From assembly GCA_902771745.1 (NCBI GenBank), contig CACXYG010000027.1, forward strand, positions 1 to 11,830: a DNA stretch of 11,830 nucleotides, written 5' to 3'. Position numbers and translations under genes: made by a program. Below are positions 1 through 5,955 of this stretch, piece by piece. Each line of letters opens with the position of its first letter. The first letter of the stretch is position 1. The DNA comes from an uncultured Erysipelotrichaceae bacterium. GTDB lineage: Bacteria; Bacillota_I; Bacilli_A; RFN20; CAG-288. Under the pieces are notes generated by a model. That model worked only from the letters and a program-made list of their open reading frames with translations, did no database searches and was not told the DNA's origin.

Positions 1-96
1 ATAGGATGTTTGTTTAAACCGCCGTATACGGAAGACCGTACGTACGGTGGTGTGAGAGGGAGCGGTGAAACTACTGTTTCTCACTCTCTACTCGAT
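1..96 (+). mobile_element. 3' end of a group II intron (domains V and VI), partial
   Basis: Bases 18-51 fold as a canonical 34-nt group II domain V. The lower stem 18-26/43-51 carries the G21-U48 wobble of a CGC catalytic triad (20-22). A 2-nt bulge (CG, 41-42) lies on the 3' strand, and the upper stem 27-31/36-40 is closed by the AAGA loop. Bases 54-93 then form domain VI: GAG (54-56) pairs with CTC (91-93), and 57-62 pairs with 84-89, leaving A90 unpaired as the likely branch point. The intron probably ends at T96 (sequence CTACTCGAT), 6 nt after A90. The reverse transcriptase ORF expected in domain IV would lie left of the window and is not visible. The structure is read directly from the sequence; completeness and mobility are unknown. 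Confidence 0.87.
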
Positions 97-107
97 TGTA
101 GTTGTTT

Positions 108-116
108 TGTTATACT
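108..116 (+). promoter_or_regulatory. Extended -10 promoter for the GH5 gene
   Basis: TGT followed by TATACT is an extended -10 element (TGn-TATAAT type). It lies about 25 bp before the GH5 start, giving a short leader. No -35 is evident. A -35 at normal spacing would fall at about 88-93, inside intron domain VI, so the present -35 region is intron DNA. Confidence 0.4.
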
Positions 117-127
117 TAGTTGATATT

Positions 128-134
128 AAGGAAA
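128..134 (+). promoter_or_regulatory. Ribosome binding site fixing the GH5 start
   Basis: AAGGAAA lies 6 nt before the ATG at 141. An upstream in-frame TTG at 120 would put this site inside the coding sequence, so ATG 141 is the start. Confidence 0.65.
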
Positions 135-140
135 CTAAGT

Positions 141-1325
141 ATGAAATCATTTATTCACCCGACGGGATTTGTTCAGGCAGTTGGTAGAAATCTTTATGAT
201 GGAAAAGGAAACCCGCTTGTTTTAAGAGGGGTTAATTTTGGCGACTGGTTTGTTCAGGAATTCTGGATGGCCACTTCTTGTGTCGGTGATATCTACAAGA
301 CCAATTACACTCAAAAGCGCGCTCTTGAAGTCATGGAGAAGAATCCAAATCTATCTAAAGAACAGATACTGAAAGTGCAGAAAGTCTATATCGATCATTT
401 TATCAAGGAAGAAGACTTTGCTAATGTTGCGAAATTGAATCTTAATGTCATTCGTATCAATTTCAGCTGCTATAACATCACGCTGGATGGATATCAGCTC
501 AATCCATGGTTCTTTAAGAAGTTTGATTGGGCTTTGGATATGTGTGAAAAGTATCATCTTTATTGCGTCATCGATAATCATGGTGCTATCGGTTCTCAGA
601 ATCAGGATCATCACTCTGGTAATGATGATACTTTTGATCTTTATGGTAATGAGAAGAACATGGCTGCTACTGTTGAAGTTTGGAAAGCCATCGCTTCTCG
701 CTATAAGGATAGAACCTGTGTGGCTTGTTATGATTTATTAAATGAAACCAGAAGCGCGCCAGGTAAATTCTCCGGTAAGGTGCAGTTTGATTTCTATGAC
801 CGTTTATATAAAGCGATAAGAGAGATTGATTCTCATCATATGATCATGATGGAATGTTTTACTTTCCCAACACATGGTGTTCATCCTAAAAAGTATTCTT
901 GGGAGAACGTCTGCTATTCTTATCACTTCTATAATCTGACTCCATTCTTACAAAGATTTTGTTTATGGACTTATAAGTTCATGGATTTCATCAAGGGTTA
1001 TGATGTTCCTATCATCATGGGTGAGTTTAGTTGCTGGAAGAAGGAAAAGGATTGGTATGTGACCTTCTCTTCTTTTGAAAAGAAAGGCTGGTCTTATCTT
1101 TGCTGGACATATAAAGCCAACAACTACGTCTTTAAACGTACTTCCTTCATGAATGATAAGAAAAAGATGTGGGGTTTATATGAAATTGAACAAGAACCGG
1201 TCAATCTCGCTACTGCCACTTATGAAGAGATTGTCTCTGCTTATGAAAAAGTAGAAACAAAGAACGCTCATACCACTATCATCTATGATGCTTTCTATCA
1301 TCATTTTGTCTTAAAGGATAGATAA
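141..1325 (+). CDS. Glycoside hydrolase family 5 (cellulase-like), cytoplasmic
   Basis: The 394-aa protein has the GH5 clan-A barrel signature. It starts with an LRGVNFGDW strand near residue 30 and has IRINF near 105. The DNHGAIGSQN segment around H147 resembles the HGAPGSQNG motif of exo-beta-glucanase-type GH5 enzymes. The general acid/base is E202 in LLNET, H262 lies in YSYHFYN, the nucleophile is E295 in IMGEF, and a Trp (W322) in the last strand completes the site. It hydrolyses beta-glycosidic bonds by a retaining mechanism. The exact substrate (beta-glucan oligosaccharide, glucosylceramide-like or other) cannot be read from the sequence. There is no signal peptide or membrane segment, so it should act inside the cell on imported oligosaccharides. 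The start is ATG 141, chosen by its ribosome binding site. The gene sits just downstream of a group II intron end, and no sugar transporter is adjacent. Confidence 0.85.
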   Translation: MKSFIHPTGFVQAVGRNLYDGKGNPLVLRGVNFGDWFVQEFWMATSCVGDIYKTNYTQKRALEVMEKNPNLSKEQILKVQKVYIDHFIKEEDFANVAKLNLNVIRINFSCYNITLDGYQLNPWFFKKFDWALDMCEKYHLYCVIDNHGAIGSQNQDHHSGNDDTFDLYGNEKNMAATVEVWKAIASRYKDRTCVACYDLLNETRSAPGKFSGKVQFDFYDRLYKAIREIDSHHMIMMECFTFPTHGVHPKKYSWENVCYSYHFYNLTPFLQRFCLWTYKFMDFIKGYDVPIIMGEFSCWKKEKDWYVTFSSFEKKGWSYLCWTYKANNYVFKRTSFMNDKKKMWGLYEIEQEPVNLATATYEEIVSAYEKVETKNAHTTIIYDAFYHHFVLKDR

Positions 1326-1373
1326 AAAGTCATATTGAATTTCACACAATAATCGTTTTCTATCCAAGCCGTT

Positions 1374-1379
1374 TATAAT
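1374..1379 (+). promoter_or_regulatory. Candidate -10 box for the DUF362 gene
   Basis: A consensus TATAAT lies 33 bp before the DUF362 start. The ribosome binding site AAAGGAG (1396-1402) follows, 9 nt before ATG 1412. No good -35 match exists at 16-18 bp spacing, so the call rests on the -10. I found no terminator hairpin in the 86-bp gap after the GH5 gene, so read-through is also possible. Confidence 0.4.
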
Positions 1380-1411
1380 AAAATAATAAAAACAAAAAGG
1401 AGTTTCTGATT

Positions 1412-2419
1412 ATGATCAAACCAGTCCCAGGAACAGATGGTGAAAAGTATATTCCTTATGAAGAAAGAACTGGCAATGAAAGCATTGTCTATTTCACAAG
1501 AGATTTATCCGCCGCGGGCTTAAAGAAAGCCTACGAAAAGATCAAAGAACATATGGTAGGTAAAGTAGCTGTCAAGTTACATACCGGTGAACCGCACGGT
1601 CCAAATATCATCCCTAGAGATTGGGTGGAAAATCTTCTTCATGATGAAAACGAACTGCAGGATGCCCATATTGTAGAAACCAATACTTATTATGAAGGGG
1701 ATCGATATACCACCAAGCAGCATCTAGAGACCTTAAAGGTCAACGGCTGGACCTTCTGCCCTGTGGATATCATGGATGCCGAAGGTACTGTCATGCTACC
1801 TGTCAAAGATGGTAAATGGTTTACTCAAATGAGTATGGGTATGACCATTCTGGATTATGATTCCATGTTGGTCTTAACCCACTTCAAGGGTCATACACAG
1901 GGTGGATTTGGCGGCTCTAACAAAAATATCGGTATCGGTTGTGCGGATGGCAGAATCGGTAAGAAGATGATCCACACCACACCAAATCAACCGAATATGT
2001 GGGATATCAGAACCGAAGAGTTCATGGAAAGAATTGTGGAATCTTCAAAGGCTACTGTCGATCATTTTGGCAAGAACATCGCCTATGTCAACGTCATGAG
2101 AAACATGTCTGTCTCTTGTGATTGTGAAGGGGTGGATGCAGAACCGGTTGTCACACCAAATGTCGGTATTCTCGCTTCTCTTGATATCTGTGCCATTGAT
2201 ACGGCTTGTGTGGATATCGTCTATGCGATGAAAGAAGAAGAACATCATGCATTAGTAGAAAGAATCACTTCTCGTCACGGTTTACGTCAGCTCAGCTACA
2301 TGCATGAACTAGGTATGGGTAACACCAAATATGTGTTGATTGATTTGGATAATGACGAAAAGAGACTTTATCCAAAGGATTGCGTTGTCGATCTTAAACC
2401 ATTTGTCAAAGAAGATTAA
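1412..2419 (+). CDS. DUF362 domain-containing protein
   Basis: The 335-aa soluble protein matches the DUF362 family. It has an N-terminal VGKVAVKLHTGE strand near residue 50. The central hallmark is GHTQGGFGGSNKNIGIGCADG, with C177 in GIGCADG. A SVSCDCEG segment follows (C236, C238), then a GILASLDICAIDTACVDIVY helix region. Family members often carry a 4Fe-4S ferredoxin domain; no CxxCxxC cluster motif is visible here, so this is the stand-alone form. The biochemical function of the family is not established, and a redox or metal-related role is only suggested by the conserved cysteines. No signal peptide is seen, so it is probably cytosolic. A hairpin terminator follows the stop codon, and the ABC transporter genes lie directly downstream on the same strand. 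Confidence 0.85.
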   Translation: MIKPVPGTDGEKYIPYEERTGNESIVYFTRDLSAAGLKKAYEKIKEHMVGKVAVKLHTGEPHGPNIIPRDWVENLLHDENELQDAHIVETNTYYEGDRYTTKQHLETLKVNGWTFCPVDIMDAEGTVMLPVKDGKWFTQMSMGMTILDYDSMLVLTHFKGHTQGGFGGSNKNIGIGCADGRIGKKMIHTTPNQPNMWDIRTEEFMERIVESSKATVDHFGKNIAYVNVMRNMSVSCDCEGVDAEPVVTPNVGILASLDICAIDTACVDIVYAMKEEEHHALVERITSRHGLRQLSYMHELGMGNTKYVLIDLDNDEKRLYPKDCVVDLKPFVKED

Positions 2420-2428
2420 AAAAGGAAT

Positions 2429-2459
2429 GTCGCAACGAAAAACTAGTTGCGGCTTTTTT
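2429..2459 (+). terminator. Rho-independent terminator or attenuator after the DUF362 gene
   Basis: GTCGCAAC (2429-2436) pairs with GTTGCGGC (2446-2453) over 8 bp including one G-U pair. The loop is 9 nt and six T follow (2454-2459). It ends 2 nt before the AGGAGG of the next gene (2462-2467). No convincing promoter fits between, so read-through probably feeds the ABC genes. Confidence 0.8.
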
Positions 2460-2475
2460 ATAGGAGGATTTCTGC

Positions 2476-3195
2476 ATGATTGAAATTCAAAATATCAGTA
2501 AAGACTATGGCAACAAATTAGCGGTCAAGGATTTAAACCTAACTCTTCATGAGGGTGAGGTGTTTGGTTTACTAGGCCCAAATGGTGCAGGTAAATCCAC
2601 CACCATCAAAATGATCACCGGTATTTTAAATCCGACCAAGGGTGATGTTATCATCGATGGTCATTCTATCACTCAGGATGCTCTAGAAGCCAAAAGGTGT
2701 TTTTCCTTTGTCTCAGATACACCGGATATGTTCTTGGGCATGACAGGCATTGATTATCTATCTTTCCTTGCTTCTGTATATAAGATTGACCAAAAACAAT
2801 TCATATCAAAAGTAGAGGAGTTGTCAGTAGAGTTTGCGATGAAAGACGCTTTACCAGATATGATTATCAACTATTCCCATGGTATGAGACAGAAGATCTT
2901 CATCATCGGCTCTTTGCTTCATGATCCAAAAAACTGGATTTTAGATGAACCTTTGACTGGACTTGATCCAGACGCTGCTTTTAAAGTGAAGAACTATATG
3001 AGAAAGATGGCTGAAAATGGTAAGACAGTCTTGTTCTCCACCCACGTCTTGGATGTGGCCGAGAAGATTTGTGACCGTGTGGGCATCATCGCTCATGGTG
3101 AATTGAAGTTTGCAGGTACGCTTACGGAATTAAGAGAAAAAGAACAGGTCACAGAAGGCGATTTAGAAGGTCTCTTCTTGAATTTAACCAGATGA
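2476..3195 (+). CDS. ABC transporter ATP-binding protein
   Basis: The 239-aa ATPase drives the ABC-2 type exporter encoded next. Walker A is GPNGAGKST (34-42). The signature motif is the variant YSHGMRQ (133-139) in place of the usual SGGQ, as seen in exporter ATPases of this type. Walker B with the catalytic Glu is ILDEP (155-159), the D-loop is GLDP (162-165), and the switch His is H190 in FSTHVLD. The length is normal for a single-domain ATPase. AGGAGG (2462-2467) precedes the ATG by 8 nt. Its TGA overlaps the permease ATG (ATGA at 3192-3195), so the two are translationally coupled and should form one complex at the inner face of the membrane. The transported substrate cannot be deduced. 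A hairpin just upstream suggests transcription by read-through from the DUF362 gene. Confidence 0.92.
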   Translation: MIEIQNISKDYGNKLAVKDLNLTLHEGEVFGLLGPNGAGKSTTIKMITGILNPTKGDVIIDGHSITQDALEAKRCFSFVSDTPDMFLGMTGIDYLSFLASVYKIDQKQFISKVEELSVEFAMKDALPDMIINYSHGMRQKIFIIGSLLHDPKNWILDEPLTGLDPDAAFKVKNYMRKMAENGKTVLFSTHVLDVAEKICDRVGIIAHGELKFAGTLTELREKEQVTEGDLEGLFLNLTR

Positions 3196-4844
3196 AAGAC
3201 TTCATGATTTTAGTAAAGGCAGTCAGCGCTTCTAGTTTAACGGTCAACAAGCGCAGGAATGGAAAGACTGTCAAACCGCGTTCGTTTTCTGCGTCCATGT
3301 TGATTTTTGGTGTGCTTTTTTCTCTGATTTGGGTTTTTCAGTTTGTAAACTTCCTCACAAATAATGAACCGCTTGGTTTATCGAGTAATGTTTTTATTCC
3401 TTATCTGCAGTTGAGTCTTACCAGCTATATGCTTTATGGCTTCTTTATGTGTCTGACATTCAGTTGTTCGATTTTCTTTAAAGGTAATAACGATATCTTC
3501 TTATCTTTACCAATATCCGGTAATAGATACTTCATGGCTAAACTGGTGCTGACATTATATGTAAACCTTGTCTATGGTGGTTTAACCATTCTGGCTGTTG
3601 GTATCACTGCATGCATTATGCTTCATCTTGGTATTTTATCCTATTTCATGGTTGTAGCTATCTTCTTGCTTTATATCACAGTGACACCCTGTCTTAGTTT
3701 CTTGATTGCCAATCTCTTTGCAGGATTCATCGATTTCAAGAACAACAGAAGTGGTAATAAGGTTTTCACGATTGTGGTTGCTCTTCTGGGTGGTTTTTCT
3801 ATCTTGATCATCACCTTTGTATCCTTCTTTATACCTGATAATCCGACGGGTTCACAGGTAGTTGAAATCCTAAATTCATATTCTAATGCTATGGTGTGGG
3901 TCAATTGGGTTGGTTATATGCCAGTGAGAGTCCTTGTCTTTCGTCAACCATCTGATGCGATTTATCTTTTGATGCTCCTTGGTATCAGCGCCTTAGTTAT
4001 CTTCTTAGCTTTGTTTGCTTCCAGAAAGACTTATCTTGTTCATCTTGGTAAAACTTTTTCTAGTAAGCAAAAGAAACTTTCTTCAAAAGAAATTGACGAT
4101 AAAATCAAGGAAGCAAGTTTAAATATTCCACATCTAAAGAAGATTGCATTGAAAAGAGAGCTTTCGAACTATCAAAAAGATCATACTTTGTTGGTCAACG
4201 CTTTTATGATGCCTTTATCCATGATGCTTTCGCTTGGCATTACGCTATACTCGTTAAGGTTCAGTGGGTCTTTAGCAGATCAACCAGTAGTCTTACAGAT
4301 TATGGGTATATCCTTATTATGTTTCACCTGCTATTTCCATGTTATTCCATTTACGGCTTTGTCTATTGAGAAGAAGGACTGGGCGGTGATTCGTACTTTG
4401 CCGATGAATCTCAAACAATTGATGAATCTAAAACTGATTCCTAGTTATTTGATGTATCTTCCAATGAGTGTTGTCATTGCTGCGATTTATCTTTTTGCCC
4501 CGACATTCTCTATCAGTTATCTTGTGATTATGCTTTGCATGATGATTGTTTATCCTTTAGCAATGATTCATGTCTACTTCTATCTGGGGGTCAGACATCC
4601 AAACTTCAATTACGATAACGCTGCTGATTTAATCAGAAAAGGCTGGATCAATTTATGTCATGTACTCCATGCTGTTTTCGCTTTGGTGGTGATGACTTTA
4701 TTGATTTTATCTTATATGCTTACTAGGGATATTCTTCTTGGTGGTAGTATTGCTGTCTTTTTGATGCTTGGTACTGCTGTCTTCTTCTATTTTGCTTCTC
4801 GTAAGCAGTTTAAAAAGTTCCTGAATCAGGAGATTACTTTCTAA
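3192..4844 (+). CDS. ABC-2 type transporter permease (large, multi-pass)
   Basis: The 550-aa integral membrane protein has about twelve hydrophobic segments. They lie roughly at residues 36-55, 73-95, 117-180 (several), 190-215, 258-280, 336-355, 370-392, 420-467, 493-512 and 517-540. A long charged cytoplasmic stretch around 285-330 (KTFSSKQKKLSSKEIDDKIKE) separates the two halves. This duplicated six-helix layout and length match the Firmicutes ABC-2 permeases of about 540 residues that pair with a single ATPase. It overlaps the ATPase gene by 4 bp and has no separate ribosome binding site, so expression is coupled. Its stop codon overlaps the stop codon of convergent mutY. Its likely transcription terminator lies at 4903-4939, within mutY. 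The substrate is unknown; export of a lipid, peptide or drug-like molecule is typical for the class. Confidence 0.82.
   Translation: MKDFMILVKAVSASSLTVNKRRNGKTVKPRSFSASMLIFGVLFSLIWVFQFVNFLTNNEPLGLSSNVFIPYLQLSLTSYMLYGFFMCLTFSCSIFFKGNNDIFLSLPISGNRYFMAKLVLTLYVNLVYGGLTILAVGITACIMLHLGILSYFMVVAIFLLYITVTPCLSFLIANLFAGFIDFKNNRSGNKVFTIVVALLGGFSILIITFVSFFIPDNPTGSQVVEILNSYSNAMVWVNWVGYMPVRVLVFRQPSDAIYLLMLLGISALVIFLALFASRKTYLVHLGKTFSSKQKKLSSKEIDDKIKEASLNIPHLKKIALKRELSNYQKDHTLLVNAFMMPLSMMLSLGITLYSLRFSGSLADQPVVLQIMGISLLCFTCYFHVIPFTALSIEKKDWAVIRTLPMNLKQLMNLKLIPSYLMYLPMSVVIAAIYLFAPTFSISYLVIMLCMMIVYPLAMIHVYFYLGVRHPNFNYDNAADLIRKGWINLCHVLHAVFALVVMTLLILSYMLTRDILLGGSIAVFLMLGTAVFFYFASRKQFKKFLNQEITF
4812..4831 (-). 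terminator. Weak candidate terminator for mutY
   Basis: TCCTGAATCAGGA (4819-4831) is a 5-bp inverted repeat with a 3-nt loop. On the minus strand it is followed by a short T run (complement of 4812-4816). It lies just past the mutY stop, inside the permease coding sequence. The short stem makes this doubtful. Confidence 0.25.
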
Positions 4845-5878
4845 AAAAGAAGATACTTTAAGAAGTAAGAAAAAGCCGAAGGTATCGAATATTTATTTTC
4901 TAGATCTTCTTTGCTCACCCAAAGAAGATCATTTTTATTAGGTAATTGTTTTAATTCAACATCATATCCATGCATTTGCCAGATCAAATGAGTGAAGACA
5001 TGCTTACATTCATGCAAATTTTCAATCTTCTGGATAGCAAAACCATTTTGTATAAGCCAGGCTTTGGCTTCATCTTCATCTAGCTTCTGATCGATGTTTG
5101 TAAATTCATATAAAGAAGCCAGTAAACCAGTATCTGCTCTTTTATCAATGAGATATTGATTCTGATAATGGATCACAAAGACTGTTTTCTCTATCGTCTT
5201 TTTCTTTTGTTTCTTGGTGATGATAGGATAAGAGGTCATCTTATCTTTTTTATAGGCTTTACAACAGTTATTAAACGGACAACGTTCACATTTTGGTTGC
5301 CCGTTAGGAAGACAAACCAGTTCACCAAGATCCATCAAGGCTTGATTGAAATCACCAGGACGTAGGCCTAAAAACGGATAGAAGAAATCGTTGCAGGCGT
5401 TCTTTGCTTCTTCTGTCTTGATATCTTTGTCATAACAAGTAAGACGAGCAAAGACACGTAAAAGATTGCCATCGACAGCGACATATGGTTTTTGATAGGC
5501 GATGCTCAGTATGGCTTTAGAGGTGTATTGACCAATACCTGGAATCTTCAATAGGTCCTCTTGGTTATCTGGAATTACACCACCATATTCATCCATTACT
5601 TTAACTGCACCTTTATGTAGATTTCTCACTCTAGAATAATATCCAAGGCCTTGCCACAACTTCAGATAAACATCTTCATCACATTTTGCTAAGTCAGCAA
5701 TGTCAGGAAGGGTATCTAAAAACCGAGTGTAATAAGCTTTAACAGCTTCTACACGCGTCTGTTGGAGCATGATTTCACTAAGCCAGACATGATAAGGAGT
5801 CGGATTATTTCTCCAGGGCAAGTCTCTTCCGAAGTTATGAAACCATTCGATGAGATGATTAGCGTTTTGTTTATTCAT
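4841..5878 (-). CDS. mutY: A/G-specific adenine DNA glycosylase MutY
   Basis: The 345-aa base-excision repair enzyme removes adenine mispaired with 8-oxoguanine. The N-terminal HhH-GPD fold carries the catalytic E35 in SEIMLQQT, the helix-hairpin-helix KIPGIGQYTSKA (111-122) and the catalytic D136 in AVDGN. A 4Fe-4S cluster is bound by C189, C197, C200 and C206, with CxPNGxPxC spacing at the first pair. The C-terminal NUDIX-like lesion-recognition domain includes GLLASLYEF and the KHVFTHLIW motif. The start is ATG 5878. A GTG 12 codons upstream is rejected because it lies in the ppdK terminator and the added residues do not resemble MutY. No Shine-Dalgarno precedes ATG 5878; the promoter position suggests a leaderless mRNA. 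The gene converges on the ABC permease gene, and the stop codons overlap. Confidence 0.93.
   Translation of the reverse strand: MNKQNANHLIEWFHNFGRDLPWRNNPTPYHVWLSEIMLQQTRVEAVKAYYTRFLDTLPDIADLAKCDEDVYLKLWQGLGYYSRVRNLHKGAVKVMDEYGGVIPDNQEDLLKIPGIGQYTSKAILSIAYQKPYVAVDGNLLRVFARLTCYDKDIKTEEAKNACNDFFYPFLGLRPGDFNQALMDLGELVCLPNGQPKCERCPFNNCCKAYKKDKMTSYPIITKKQKKKTIEKTVFVIHYQNQYLIDKRADTGLLASLYEFTNIDQKLDEDEAKAWLIQNGFAIQKIENLHECKHVFTHLIWQMHGYDVELKQLPNKNDLLWVSKEDLENKYSIPSAFSYFLKYLLF
4903..4939 (+). terminator. Terminator of the ABC operon, embedded in mutY
   Basis: GATCTTCTTTG (4903-4913) and CAAAGAAGATC (4920-4930) form a perfect 11-bp stem with a 6-nt loop. ATTTTTATT follows on the plus strand. It lies about 60 bp past the permease stop and inside the opposing mutY reading frame, where the same bases encode DLLWVSKEDL. 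Confidence 0.75.
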
Positions 5879-5885
5879 AGCCACT

Positions 5886-5894
5886 ATTATAGCA
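5886..5894 (-). promoter_or_regulatory. Extended -10 promoter of mutY, probably leaderless
   Basis: On the minus strand TGC-TATAAT is a perfect extended -10. Seven bases separate it from the A of ATG 5878, so transcription should start at or within a base or two of the start codon. No ribosome binding site fits in this gap. The -35 match (TGGAAG at 16 bp spacing) is poor. Confidence 0.6.
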
Positions 5895-5927
5895 AAAGAA
5901 AACTGGGCTTCCACGAAGGAAGCCCAG
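5894..5927 (-). terminator. Rho-independent terminator of ppdK
   Basis: On the minus strand CTGGGCTTCC (5927-5918) pairs perfectly over 10 bp with GGAAGCCCAG (5912-5903) around the loop TTCGT. TTTTCTTTT follows (5902-5894). It lies about 28 bp past the ppdK stop codon. Its T tract runs directly into the mutY extended -10. Confidence 0.9.
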
Positions 5928-5955
5928 CTGAAGTTTATTTTGGGTAAAACTTTAA

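Noticed and set aside
120..140. TTG at 120 as the GH5 start
   Set aside because: It would place the AAGGA ribosome binding site inside the gene; ATG 141 with proper spacing is better.
1326..1411. Terminator between the GH5 and DUF362 genes
   Set aside because: Only a 4-bp ATTG/CAAT stem could be formed and there is no T run after it.
5879..5914. GTG at 5914 adding 12 residues to MutY
   Set aside because: It lies in the loop/stem of the ppdK terminator and upstream of the predicted mutY transcription start, and has no ribosome binding site.
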